A program made the position numbers and the translations under genes. Positions 41,001 to 48,964 of a stretch of 64,000 nt of DNA are shown here, piece after piece (positions within the stretch are counted from its first letter, which is position 1; each line of letters opens with the position of its first letter). A model generated the notes under the pieces. It did no database searches. It was not told where the DNA came from and saw only the letters and a program-made list of their open reading frames with translations. The DNA lies in contig NZ_CP042430.1 of the NCBI RefSeq assembly GCF_007970665.1, positions 868,001-932,000 of the forward strand, read 5' to 3'. The stretch comes from Baekduia soli (lineage in GTDB: Bacteria; Actinomycetota; Thermoleophilia; Solirubrobacterales; Solirubrobacteraceae).

Positions 41001-41114
41001 CTCTCGGGCTCGGTGCTGCTGCTCGGCGAGACGGAGGTCCGCGCGGCCGGGCTGCGCCTGCTGCTCGCCCCCGAGCATCTGCGCGCGGTGCTGCGCCCGG
41101 CCGTCGCGGCCTGA
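38037..41114 (+). CDS. giant glycosyltransferase (GT4 - middle domain - GT2)
   Basis: 1025 residues. Residues about 14-385 are a GT4-type domain (LVITPDVPPADRDAGSLRLF, VVFVGNFRHAPNVDAVVHF, RYGAGVKGKIGEAMACGLPV). Residues about 400-690 are a divergent region that reads like a decayed GT2 fold (VSLVVPVREGRDPQVLFAAL, IVMLEPHALPRPGFA). Residues about 695-1000 are a GT2 domain (ASVLICTRNRAEELEDAVG, YLDDDARPAPGW, GANWGVRRSALDAAGGFDP). Probably builds a glycan with more than one linkage. The ATG has a modest CGAGGG just upstream. Promoter type ties it to motility. Confidence 0.88.
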   Translation: MSQTPLPTGGDRPLSVLVITPDVPPADRDAGSLRLFRLLELLVADGHRVHLLARLGVGQEPAALALERLGIETVRADPQRLPEAQRAQVDAPAVDVPGLLRRLRPDVVWMSFHDVAEAYLPLVRRHAPGARVIVDTVDVHFVREARAAALSGRPADHERAAHTRAREAATYAAADALVAVSADDGAALAELAPGVPVHVIATIHAAEEPGPAFDARHGVVFVGNFRHAPNVDAVVHFVTTSWPLVRDALPGARLTLVGTAPPAEVQALAGPDVAVTGWVPETRPHLDAARVSVAPLRYGAGVKGKIGEAMACGLPVVTTTIGAEGMGLVDGEHALVADDPAQLAAAVVALHTDAGLWGRLADAGRARLAAALSPAVAHRALRALLADAAPQLFVATSALEDEDVLDATLGGYLDAFDAGDAVSLVVPVREGRDPQVLFAALARALDRLGHDPEHIPDIALVAWAQDAVLPAAALEAPAATWRVPPQPSRGPGRTPAAAIVVRLPEDAAAAATQVDALARARVADDVEIVLVAAEDAGLDAVLASASGARVVRIGAHLGRRAAWQRAAAATRAPTIVMLEPHALPRPGFAAPLLDAISAGAALAGPVVAGAHGLRVAADGALWPLADATTAPDALAMDCLAAARGTWLDAPAVLPSREGHAEAQLAAWAAARGPLTVAPGARVGRAPAPEASVLICTRNRAEELEDAVGLLVASGARDVVVVDNASTDATPEVAARLAAAHPGVVRVVVEERGGLGHARNAAAAAARHDLLLYLDDDARPAPGWAAAAARELARPGVANVGGPIAALWPPERPADWPAPGLEPLLSVLDLGDADRTLVPPDVVYGANWGVRRSALDAAGGFDPAFGVGPDVRIGGDEVSVAWRLHRAGLGATRYVAAAAVGHRIDPARISEPFLTHRAMACGIERARHAAALDGIDRGRLMGTASAAAGRLLRLIALSGDLRLEQAFDVVAASTLDPRLRIVAADALGELSGSVLLLGETEVRAAGLRLLLAPEHLRAVLRPAVAA

Positions 41115-41121
41115 GCGCCCC

Positions 41122-41149
41122 CTCAAGCAGGGCCGTCGCCGACCGATCA
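41122..41149 (+). promoter_or_regulatory. sigma-28-like promoter upstream of the 41183 gene and glf
   Basis: CTCAAG (41122-41127), a 14-base spacer and ACCGATCA (41142-41149). Seven bases downstream lies the ATG of a 9-codon ORF (41157) that ends on the next gene's start. Confidence 0.7.
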
Positions 41150-41156
41150 CCGGGCC

Positions 41157-41186
41157 ATGTCCTCCCTCCTCCGGGACACGCCGTGA
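41157..41186 (+). CDS. 9-codon leader ORF overlapping the next start
   Basis: ATG at 41157, seven bases after the -10 box, so probably leaderless. It encodes MSSLLRDTP and stops with TGA inside the GTG start of the next gene (GTGA, 41183-41186). It may load ribosomes for that gene. Confidence 0.35.
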   Translation: MSSLLRDTP

Positions 41187-42079
41187 AGGCCGTCGTCGTC
41201 GTCTGCCTCGAGCCCGAGCACCTCGACCTGTGCCTCGACGCGCTGCTGCGCTGGCTCCCGCACGAGGACATCCTGGTCATCAACAACGCCAACACCCTCG
41301 AGCGCGTCGGCGCCATCGAGCGCACGGCGCGACGGTGGAGTGTCAGCACGGGCCGCGGCCACGACCTGGTCAACGGTGAGAACACGCTCGTCCACATCCA
41401 CGAGGCGCTGAAGGACGTCGCGGCCATGTGGCCCGGCGAGACCGTCCTGAAGCTCGACGAGGACATCCTGCTCGTCTCGCGGCCGGAGGACTGGGACGTG
41501 GGCCCCATGGAGCTCCTGGTCCCCGCGGTGACGATCAACAACCACACCTCCCGCTTCTTCCTGCGCGAGCTCGATCCCGAGCTGGCCGACATCGCCGACC
41601 GCCACGCGTGGCTCTGGCACCTCCCGGACCCGCGGACGGGCGAGGAGACCCGGGGGCGCGCCCTGCGCGCCGTCTACGGCGCCGAGCCCGAGGCGCTGGT
41701 CGAGCACTGCCGCCGCCATGGCGACCGCCGGCGCTACGGCCGCGAGGACTGGGACGGCGAGGCGTTCATGACCGACCCCGCCAACGGCGACCGTCGCGGG
41801 ATCTCGAGCACGGTCATGGCCTTCCGCAGCGACGACTACGTGGCGATGTGCGGCCGGGCCGCGGGCATCGAGGAGGTCCTCCTGGCCGGCGCGGTGTATG
41901 AGGGTCGCGCGACCTACGTCGTCGACACCGGCATCTTCTGCCACCACGTCAACTACCACAGCGTGCGCGACGCGGTCCTGGAGCTCGGCGAGCACGCCGA
42001 GCGCTGGAACCGGCGGGCCGTCGTGGCCGCGACCGCCGCCACGCGCGCGGCGGCCCCCAACCCGGTGCTGTCCGCCTAG
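41183..42079 (+). CDS. unknown protein, possible glycosyltransferase
   Basis: 298 residues from a GTG at 41183. I do not recognise the family. It opens with a beta strand (MKAVVVVCLEPEHLDLCLDA), then VINNANTLERVGAIERTARR, and has an acidic KLDEDILL near residue 93 that could serve as a DxD-type metal site of a GT-A fold. The C-terminal part has VVDTGIFCHHVNYHS. Promoter, the giant glycosyltransferase upstream and glf downstream suggest a glycan role. It ends 13 bases before glf. Confidence 0.7.
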   Translation: MKAVVVVCLEPEHLDLCLDALLRWLPHEDILVINNANTLERVGAIERTARRWSVSTGRGHDLVNGENTLVHIHEALKDVAAMWPGETVLKLDEDILLVSRPEDWDVGPMELLVPAVTINNHTSRFFLRELDPELADIADRHAWLWHLPDPRTGEETRGRALRAVYGAEPEALVEHCRRHGDRRRYGREDWDGEAFMTDPANGDRRGISSTVMAFRSDDYVAMCGRAAGIEEVLLAGAVYEGRATYVVDTGIFCHHVNYHSVRDAVLELGEHAERWNRRAVVAATAATRAAAPNPVLSA

Positions 42080-42092
42080 CGCGGGACCGCGC

Positions 42093-43262
42093 ATGGCCCC
42101 TTCGCTCCCCTCCCGTCCCGCGGACGTCCTCGTGGTCGGCGCCGGGTTCGCCGGCGCGATCATGGCCGAGCGGATCGCCAGCGTCCTGGACCTGCGAGTC
42201 CTGGTCGTCGACCGTCGCGAGCACATCGCCGGCAACGCCTACGACGAGCTCGACGAGCACGGCATCCGCATCCATCGCTACGGGCCGCACCTGTTCCACG
42301 CCAACTCGGACAAGGTCGTCGCGTTCCTGTCGCGGTTCACGGACTGGTGGCCCTACGAGCACCGCGTCCGGGCGTCGGTCGGCGAGCAGCTGCTGCCCGT
42401 CCCGATCAACCTGGACACCATCAACGCGCGCTACGGCGCCGGGCTGTCCGAGGGCGACGTCGAGGCCTGGCTCGCGGCCCAGGCCGAGCCGATGAGCCAC
42501 GTCCGCACCGCCGAGGACGCGGTGGTGGCGCGGATGGGCCGCGCCGTCTACGAGGACTTCTTCCGCGGCTACACGCGCAAGCAGTGGGGGCTGGACCCGA
42601 GGCAGCTCGACGCGAGCGTCACCGCGAGGATCCCGGTGCGGACCGATCGCGACGACCGCTACTTCACCGATCGCTTCCAGGCGCTGCCGGCCGAGGGCTA
42701 CACGGCGATGTTCGCCCGCATCCTCGACCACCCCAACATCGAGGTGCGGCTCGGGACCGAGTACGCGGAGGCCGCGGCCCACGCCGGCCACCGGCATCTG
42801 GTCTACACCGGCTGCATCGACGAGTTCTTCGAGCGGCGCTTCGGCGCGCTGCCCTACCGCAGCCTGACGTTCGACCTGCGCCACGAGCCGACGCCCGGCG
42901 GGGCCACCGTCCTCCCGGTCGGCCAGGTCAACTTCCCCTCCGAGGACGTCGCGCACACGCGCGTGACCGAGTTCCGCCACTTCCAGCCCGCCGAGCCGCG
43001 CGCGGTGACCGCGCTGGCCTTCGAGTACCCGAGCGCCACGGGCGACCCGTTCTATCCCATCCCGCGGCCGGCCAACCGGGAGCGCTACCGCCAGTACCAG
43101 GTCCTGGCGCGCACCCGGTCCGACGTAACGTTCGTCGGGCGCCTCGCGCGCTACCAGTACCTCAACATGGACCAGGTGACCGGGCAGGCGCTGGCGACCT
43201 TCGCCGAGCGGGCCGCGGTCATCGCGGCGTCGGCCCGCCGCCCGGTCGCCCGGGCGGCGTGA
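42093..43262 (+). CDS. glf: UDP-galactopyranose mutase
   Basis: 389 residues from the ATG at 42093. FAD-binding motif (DVLVVGAGFAGAIMAERIA) and family hallmarks RYGPHLFHANSDKVVAFL, FFRGYTRKQWGLDPRQLD and a C-terminal ARYQYLNMDQVTGQAL. It makes UDP-galactofuranose, so this organism probably has galactofuranose-containing glycans. Likely cotranscribed with 41183 from the sigma-28-like promoter. Its 3' end overlaps the convergent glycosyltransferase gene by 44 bases. Confidence 0.95.
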   Translation: MAPSLPSRPADVLVVGAGFAGAIMAERIASVLDLRVLVVDRREHIAGNAYDELDEHGIRIHRYGPHLFHANSDKVVAFLSRFTDWWPYEHRVRASVGEQLLPVPINLDTINARYGAGLSEGDVEAWLAAQAEPMSHVRTAEDAVVARMGRAVYEDFFRGYTRKQWGLDPRQLDASVTARIPVRTDRDDRYFTDRFQALPAEGYTAMFARILDHPNIEVRLGTEYAEAAAHAGHRHLVYTGCIDEFFERRFGALPYRSLTFDLRHEPTPGGATVLPVGQVNFPSEDVAHTRVTEFRHFQPAEPRAVTALAFEYPSATGDPFYPIPRPANRERYRQYQVLARTRSDVTFVGRLARYQYLNMDQVTGQALATFAERAAVIAASARRPVARAA

Positions 43263-44691
43263 TCGCGGCCGCCAGGCGCCGCGCGTGTGCCGCGAGCGCG
43301 GCGACGTCGCCGGCTCCGAACCGCGGTGGGCCGGAGGCCTCGGGACCCGTGCCGAGCACCGCGTCGGCGGCGGCCAGCAGCTCGGCGCGCGCCAGGTGCC
43401 GGCCCGGATCGGGCAGCGCCAGGAGGTCCGGGCCACCGTCGTCGGGCAGGCCTGCCGCCGCGGCCAGCGCGCCGAGGTCGGTCGCCACCCGGCCGGCATC
43501 CCAGCCCGCGGCGTGGATGGCGAGCGTGACATCGTCGTGGTCGAGGAGGGCCGCGCCGTAGGCGGCCAGCAGACGCACGTCGGCGACGAGCTCGTCGGCG
43601 TCGGCGAGCACGACGACGGTGCGCGCGCCCGCCAGCGGGTGCGAGGCAGGGGCGTCGCCCGACGCCAGGGCCGCCTGCAGGTCCTGCAGCCGCCGCCGGG
43701 CGTCGGGGTCGCTGGGCCGGTGGGCGGCGGCGACCAGCGCCTCGCGCAGCGCGGGCTCCAGCGCGCCGCGCGCCGCCAGCGCGGCGGACCGCGCCGCCGC
43801 CTGCGCGGCCGCAGCGGCGTCCTCACGCCAGGCCGGCGGGTACTGGAGGTAAACGGTGCCCGCCGCCTGCACGGCCTCGGCCCCGTCGCGCTCCACGGCC
43901 GACCACGCCGCCACGAGCGCCTCGGCGGGCAGGGCGCCCGCGCCGCCGTGGCGGATGGCGCACCGGCGCGTCATGGCCTCCTTGAGCTTCTCCCGAGCCA
44001 GGCCCGCACCGCTGGCGTTCAGCGTGAGGTTGGCGCCGTGCTGGCGATAGCCGACCTTGGGCTCCAGCAGGTAGTCGATCGAGGCGACGGCCGCGATCTG
44101 CATCACGCACCACCAGTCGACGAACGCGACGTCGGGCGGGATCGGGTGGAAGCGCCCGGCCAGCGCGGCACGCACGGTGATCGACGACGCGGTCGCCACG
44201 TTGCTGTGCACGAGCAGGTGGGGGAACACGTCGGCGCCCCGCATCGGCTTGAGCCCGATCGACTCCCAGTAGGAGGGCATGAGCACCGCGTCGTCGCGGT
44301 CGATCAGCGTCAGGTCGCCGTAGACGGCGCCGACCTCGGGCCGGCGCGCGAAGACGTCCACGGTGGCCGCGGTCTTGCCGGACGGCCAGAGGTCGTCGGC
44401 GTCCAGGAGGGCCCAGAGCTCGCCCCGGGCCTCGGAGAATGCGCGGTTGGTCGCGGCCACGTAGCCGGCGTTGTCCTGGCGGAAGGCCCGGATGCGCCCC
44501 GGGTGGCGCGCGGCGTACTCGGCGAGCACGTCCGGCGTGTGGTCGGTGGAGCCGTCGTCGACGACGACGATCTCGAGGCGGTCGGCGGGGTAGTCCTGGG
44601 CCAGCGCGCTGTCGAGGGTCCGCGCGAGGAAGTCGCCGTAGTTGTAGGCCGCCACGATCGCCGACACCAGCGGCTGCGCCGCCTCGCTCAC
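43219..44691 (-). CDS. glycosyltransferase family 2 with a long C-terminal region
   Basis: 490 residues from a GTG at 44691. GT-A domain at 1 to about 245: VSAIVAAYNYGDFLARTLDS, VVVDDGSTDHTP, metal site ALLDADDLWPSG and FVDWWCVMQ. The C-terminal 240 residues are Ala-rich and resemble the tails of similar proteins without a clear domain. It overlaps glf tail to tail. Confidence 0.85.
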   Translation of the reverse strand: MSEAAQPLVSAIVAAYNYGDFLARTLDSALAQDYPADRLEIVVVDDGSTDHTPDVLAEYAARHPGRIRAFRQDNAGYVAATNRAFSEARGELWALLDADDLWPSGKTAATVDVFARRPEVGAVYGDLTLIDRDDAVLMPSYWESIGLKPMRGADVFPHLLVHSNVATASSITVRAALAGRFHPIPPDVAFVDWWCVMQIAAVASIDYLLEPKVGYRQHGANLTLNASGAGLAREKLKEAMTRRCAIRHGGAGALPAEALVAAWSAVERDGAEAVQAAGTVYLQYPPAWREDAAAAAQAAARSAALAARGALEPALREALVAAAHRPSDPDARRRLQDLQAALASGDAPASHPLAGARTVVVLADADELVADVRLLAAYGAALLDHDDVTLAIHAAGWDAGRVATDLGALAAAAGLPDDGGPDLLALPDPGRHLARAELLAAADAVLGTGPEASGPPRFGAGDVAALAAHARRLAAAITPPGRPGGGPTPR

Positions 44692-44757
44692 CGTCGTCGC
44701 CTCATCCGGCCCGAGTATCCCACCGCGACCGGCTCCTCATGCCCGCCGGCGCGCCGT

Positions 44758-45837
44758 TCAGGCGCCGTACGCCCGGATCTGACCCAGCGTCGTCTCGCGG
44801 TGGTCGGCGCCGTCGCGGTGGGCGCGATACCAGTCCGCCGTGCGCGCCAGTGCCTCGCCGAGGTCCCAGCGGGGCGCCCAGCCCAGACGCGCGCGGGCGC
44901 GCGAGGAGTCGAGCTTGAGCCAGTGGGCCTCGTGGGGGTGCGGGCCCGGGTCGGCCTCCCAGCGCAGCGGGGCGTCCCACAGCGCCGCCAGGCGCTCGGC
45001 GATCCAGCGCACGGGCCGCGCGTCGTCCTCCGCCGGCCCGAAGTTCCAGCCCCCGGCCGCACCGGGCGTGCCGTCGGCCAGGGCCTCGGCCAGGCGCAGG
45101 TAGCCGGCCAGCGGGCTGAGCACGTGCTGCCACGGGCGCACGGCGTCGGGGTTGCGCAGGCGCAGCGGCGCCTCGTCCAGCGCCGCGCGGAAGAGGTCGG
45201 GCAGCAGCCGGTCGGCGCCCCAGTCGCCCCCGCCGATGACGTTGCCCGCGCGGGCCGTCGCCACCGCGGGCGCGCCGGGGCCGGAGAAGAACGAGGCGCG
45301 GTAGGCGGCGACGACGAGCTCGGCGGCGCCCTTCGAGCTCGAGTAGGGGTCCGCACCGCCCATGGGCTCGTCCTCGCGGTAGCCCCACTCCCACTCGCGG
45401 TTGGCGTAGCACTTGTCCGAGGTGGCCACGACGACCGCGCGCACGTCGGCCGGCGCGCGGCGGACGGCGTCGAGCACGTGGACGGTGCCCATGACGTTGG
45501 TGGCGTAGGTGCCGGCGGGGTCCCCGAAGGAGCGGCGCACGAGCGGCTGGGCGGCGAGGTGCAGCACGACCTCGGGGCGCGCGGCGGCCACGGCGCGCGC
45601 GACGGCCGCGGGGTCGCGGACGTCGCCCTCGTGGTGGGCGACGAGCTCGCCGACGCGCGCCAGCGAGAACAGCGCGGGGTCGGTCGGGATCCCGCGCGAC
45701 AGGCCGCTGACCTCCGCCCCCATCGCCGTCAGCCACAGGCACAGCCACGCGCCCTTGAAGCCCGTGTGGCCCGTGACCAGCACCCGCCGGCCGGCCCAGG
45801 CGCGCGCGTCCGGGAGGGCGCTTCGGGGCTCGGCCAT
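44758..45837 (-). CDS. rfbG: CDP-glucose 4,6-dehydratase
   Basis: 359 residues from the ATG at 45837 (MAEPRSALPDARAWAGRRVL). Extended SDR with NAD site VLVTGHTGFKGAWLCLWL, the specific VVATSDKCYANREWEWGYRE and catalytic GADPYSSSKGAAELV. It makes CDP-4-keto-6-deoxyglucose for dideoxy- or amino-deoxy sugars. The CDP-glucose synthase (RfbF) is not in the window. The divergent aminotransferase may act on its product. A TATAGT box lies exactly six bases before the ATG. Confidence 0.92.
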   Translation of the reverse strand: MAEPRSALPDARAWAGRRVLVTGHTGFKGAWLCLWLTAMGAEVSGLSRGIPTDPALFSLARVGELVAHHEGDVRDPAAVARAVAAARPEVVLHLAAQPLVRRSFGDPAGTYATNVMGTVHVLDAVRRAPADVRAVVVATSDKCYANREWEWGYREDEPMGGADPYSSSKGAAELVVAAYRASFFSGPGAPAVATARAGNVIGGGDWGADRLLPDLFRAALDEAPLRLRNPDAVRPWQHVLSPLAGYLRLAEALADGTPGAAGGWNFGPAEDDARPVRWIAERLAALWDAPLRWEADPGPHPHEAHWLKLDSSRARARLGWAPRWDLGEALARTADWYRAHRDGADHRETTLGQIRAYGA

Positions 45838-45843
45838 GGCCGG

Positions 45844-45853
45844 ACTATAGGCT
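45844..45853. promoter_or_regulatory. overlapping divergent leaderless -10 boxes
   Basis: On the minus strand TATAGT (45849-45844) is six bases from the rfbG ATG at 45837. On the plus strand TAGGCT (45848-45853) is six bases from the aminotransferase GTG at 45860. The two boxes share two bases, so polymerase can occupy only one at a time. Both spacings are those of leaderless transcripts. Confidence 0.55.
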
Positions 45854-45859
45854 TGCCGC

Positions 45860-46957
45860 GTGCCGGTCCCCCTGTTCGACACCGAGACGCCGCGCCTACC
45901 CCTGCGCGCGGATCTGCGCAGCGCCGTGCACCGCGTCCTCGACGCGGGCCGGTTCGTGCTGGGCCCCGAGGTCCAGGCCTTCGAGCGCGAGTGGGCCGCC
46001 TACCTCGGCGCCGCGCACGCGATCGGCGTGGCCAACGGCACCGAGGCCATCACGATCGCCCTGCGCGCGCTGGGCGTCGGCCCGGGCGACGAGGTCGTCG
46101 TGCCCTCCTTCACGTTCTGGGCCAGCGCCGAGGCGATCCCCCACACGGGCGCCACCCCGGTGTTCTGCGACATCGACCCCGAGACGTTCTGCGTCACGCC
46201 CGAGACCGTCAAGGCCGCGATGACGCCGCGGACGAAGGCCGTCATCGTCGTGCACCTGTTCGGCAACGTCGCGCCGGTGGCCGAGATCGAGGCGCTGGGC
46301 GTCCCGGTCCTGGAGGACGCCGCGCAGGCCGCGGGCTCCATCGGCCCCGCCGGGCGCCCGGGCGCCCTGGGCACCGTGGCGACGTTCTCGTTCTACCCCT
46401 CCAAGAACCTCGGGGCCTTCGGCGACGGCGGCGCGATCACCACGCGCGACGACGACGTCGCCCAGCGCGTGCGCACCCTGCGCTTCCACGGCTCGGCCGA
46501 CAAGAAGGACTACTCCATGGTCGGCTACAACAGCCGCCTGGACGAGCTGCAGGCCGCGATCCTGCGGGTCCAGCTGCCCGAGCTCGACCGCTGGGCGCAG
46601 GCCCGCGTCGAGGCGGGCGACCGCTACGAGCAGGCGCTGGACGGCCTGGTCGGCCTGCCGCGCGCGACCCCGGGCGCGCGTCCCGCGTGGCACCTCTACG
46701 TCGTCCGCCACCCCGACCCCGACGCGCTGCAGGCGGCGCTGACCGAGCGCGGCGTGGCCTGCGCGCCGTACTACCGGCGCCCGATCCACGAGCAGCCGCC
46801 CATGCGGTCCTATGCCCCGGCCCACGACCTGCCCGGGACCGCCGAGGCGGCCCGCACGCACCTGGCGATCCCCATGTCGGCGGCGCTGCGCGCCGAGCAG
46901 GTCGATGAGGTCGCGGCCGCCGTGCGCGATGCGGGTCTGGTTCGACCTCACCAATAG
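45860..46957 (+). CDS. DegT/DnrJ/EryC1/StrS family aminotransferase
   Basis: 365 residues from a GTG. PLP-binding Lys K182 (FYPSKNLGAFGDGGAI), with VANGTEAITIALRALGV, VVVPSFTFWASAEAI and VLEDAAQAAGSIGP as family motifs. It transfers an amino group to a keto-sugar nucleotide, possibly the product of RfbG or of the PglF-like dehydratase at 49019. It overlaps the next gene by 29 bases. Confidence 0.92.
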   Translation: MPVPLFDTETPRLPLRADLRSAVHRVLDAGRFVLGPEVQAFEREWAAYLGAAHAIGVANGTEAITIALRALGVGPGDEVVVPSFTFWASAEAIPHTGATPVFCDIDPETFCVTPETVKAAMTPRTKAVIVVHLFGNVAPVAEIEALGVPVLEDAAQAAGSIGPAGRPGALGTVATFSFYPSKNLGAFGDGGAITTRDDDVAQRVRTLRFHGSADKKDYSMVGYNSRLDELQAAILRVQLPELDRWAQARVEAGDRYEQALDGLVGLPRATPGARPAWHLYVVRHPDPDALQAALTERGVACAPYYRRPIHEQPPMRSYAPAHDLPGTAEAARTHLAIPMSAALRAEQVDEVAAAVRDAGLVRPHQ

Positions 46958-47954
46958 CCCGCACGTCCTCGTCCTGCGCCCGCTCATCGCGGCGCTGCAG
47001 GCCGACGGCGCCGAGGTGGCGGTCACCGCGCGCGACTTCGCGCAGACCGTCGCGCTGTGCGAGCGCTTCGGGATCGACTGCGAGGTCATCGGCCGCCATC
47101 GCGGCGCCCGGCTGGGCGCCAAGGCCCTGGGGCTGGCCGACCGCTCGCTGGCCCTGACGCGCTTCGCGCGCGGGCGTCGGTTCGACCTGGCGATCGGGCA
47201 CGGGTCCAACGACGTCAGCGTCGCCGCGTTCGCCCTGCGCATCCCGGCCACGACGATGTTCGACTACGAGTGGGCCACCGTGCAGCACTCGGTCAACTGC
47301 CGGCTGTGCCGGGCGGTCGTCGTGCCCGACGCGATCCCGCCGCAGCGGCTGGAGCGCTACGGCGCCCGCGGCAAGCTCGGGCGCTACCCGGGCCTCAAGG
47401 AGGAGTACTACCTGGCCGACTTCGAGCCCGACCCGGCCGTGCCCGCCCAGCTCGGCCTCGACGTCGCACGGCCCATCGCGGTCGTCCGCACCCCGCCGTC
47501 GGTCTCGCTGTACCACCGCTTCGAGAACGACCTCTTCGCCCAGGTCCTGCTCGCGCTGCGCGAGCAGGCGCAGGTCGTCGTGCTGCCGCGCGTCGACGCC
47601 CAGCGCGCCGAGCTGCAGCGCGCGGGCGGGTTCATCGTGCCCGAGCGCGCCATCGACGCGCAGTCGCTCATCGCCTGCGCCGACCTCGTCGTCAGCGCGG
47701 GCGGGACGATGAACCGCGAGGCCGTCGCGCTGGGCACGCCGGTGGCCACGACGTTCGAGGGCCGCCTGGGCGCCGTCGACGAGCGCCTTATCGCGCAGGG
47801 GCGCATGGCCCGCCTGGAGTCGGCCGAGGCCCTGCGCGTCGTCAAGCGGGCCGACGCCGCCGGCGCGGCCGCCGCCCGGATTCGCCGCGACCCGCGCATC
47901 CTGCTGGACCTGGCCACCGCGCCGTTGCGCGCGCGCCGCCGCGGCGGCGGCTAG
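46929..47954 (+). CDS. DUF354 domain protein (GT-B-like)
   Basis: 341 residues from the ATG at 46929, within the 3' end of the aminotransferase gene. It opens MRVWFDLTNSPHVLVLRPLI, typical of DUF354, with TTMFDYEWATVQHSVNCRL and VSAGGTMNREAVALGTPVAT. The fold resembles UDP-GlcNAc 2-epimerase and GT-B enzymes. The substrate is not known; a sugar-nucleotide or glycosyl-transfer step fits the context. Confidence 0.85.
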   Translation: MRVWFDLTNSPHVLVLRPLIAALQADGAEVAVTARDFAQTVALCERFGIDCEVIGRHRGARLGAKALGLADRSLALTRFARGRRFDLAIGHGSNDVSVAAFALRIPATTMFDYEWATVQHSVNCRLCRAVVVPDAIPPQRLERYGARGKLGRYPGLKEEYYLADFEPDPAVPAQLGLDVARPIAVVRTPPSVSLYHRFENDLFAQVLLALREQAQVVVLPRVDAQRAELQRAGGFIVPERAIDAQSLIACADLVVSAGGTMNREAVALGTPVATTFEGRLGAVDERLIAQGRMARLESAEALRVVKRADAAGAAAARIRRDPRILLDLATAPLRARRRGGG

Positions 47955-47966
47955 GCCGGGGCGGCG

Positions 47967-48953
47967 TCAGGCGGCCTGGGGGCCGCGGCGCGCCGCGGGG
48001 CGGTGCGCGACGAGCTCGATGCGCTTGAGGATGGCCAGCGCGGCCTCCTGGCAGGCGATCGCGGCGCCGATCCCGACCTGCGGGGCCGTGCGGCGCTGGA
48101 CGCACTGCAGGAAGGCCTCGGCCTGCACGACGACGGCCTCGCGCGGCGGGACCTCGATGCGGTGCGTGAACGCCTCGTGGCGCCCGGCGTCGGAGACCGT
48201 CGTGCGCACGGCCTCGATCGTGCGGGTGTCCAGGTCGGCGCAGACCCGGGCCTGCTGGGTCGTGACGGTGATGCGGCGTACGCGCGTGCCGCTGGCGCGC
48301 GAGGCGACGAGCGTGGCCACGAGGTCGTCCTCCATGACGAGCAGCGCGTGGGCGTGGTCGACGGGGCCGCCGCGGCGGGTGCGGCGCCCGGCGGCCTGCG
48401 TCGCGGCGATCGTCTCGCCCGACAGCGCCAGGACGAACTGGAGGTCCTGCTGCATGAGGTCCTGGACGACGTCGCCCGGCGGGATCGGGCCCGCGACGGC
48501 CGGGTCCATGCGCTCGGCGTGGACGGCGATCACGTCCTGCTCGGCGACGAGGACGCGCAGCTCGCGCACGGTCGGGTCGAAGTGCTCGTCGAAGGCGGTC
48601 ATCGCGACGGGGCGCCGCGGCGAGCGCACGATGGCCGACAGCAGGCCGTGGGCGAGGTCGGGCGTCGTGGCCAGCGGCGGCTCGACGAGCACGTCGAGCC
48701 CGCGCTCCAGCGCCGTGCGCATGAGGGTCGGGCGCCGCTCCAGGGCGCCGGCGACGACGGCGGCCTCCGCGGTCTCCAGGGCCGGCTCGAGCTCGTCGGC
48801 GACGGGGATGCCGAGGGCCTGCGCGGTGGCCCGGGCGGCCGCCGGGTCGTGGTCGTAGACGCCCGTGAGCGTGCAGCGGTCCGCGAGACCGCGCAGCGCG
48901 CGGCCGTGGCGCTCGCCGGCCTCGCCGGCACCGAGCATGAGGACCCTGACCAT
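47967..48953 (-). CDS. Gfo/Idh/MocA family oxidoreductase
   Basis: 328 residues from the ATG at 48953 with a GGTGGGAG just upstream. N-terminal Rossmann motif (VRVLMLGAGEAGERHGRAL) and the family's LDVLVEPPLATT in place of EKPxA. It likely oxidises or reduces a sugar nucleotide. Driven by the sigma-28-like promoter on its own strand, which joins it to the flagellar regulon. Convergent with DUF354. Confidence 0.87.
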   Translation of the reverse strand: MVRVLMLGAGEAGERHGRALRGLADRCTLTGVYDHDPAAARATAQALGIPVADELEPALETAEAAVVAGALERRPTLMRTALERGLDVLVEPPLATTPDLAHGLLSAIVRSPRRPVAMTAFDEHFDPTVRELRVLVAEQDVIAVHAERMDPAVAGPIPPGDVVQDLMQQDLQFVLALSGETIAATQAAGRRTRRGGPVDHAHALLVMEDDLVATLVASRASGTRVRRITVTTQQARVCADLDTRTIEAVRTTVSDAGRHEAFTHRIEVPPREAVVVQAEAFLQCVQRRTAPQVGIGAAIACQEAALAILKRIELVAHRPAARRGPQAA

Positions 48954-48964
48954 CTCCCACCGGG

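Noticed and set aside
47393-47421. CTCAAG-N15-GCCGACTT inside the DUF354 gene
   Set aside because: It is internal to the coding region with no gene start close downstream.
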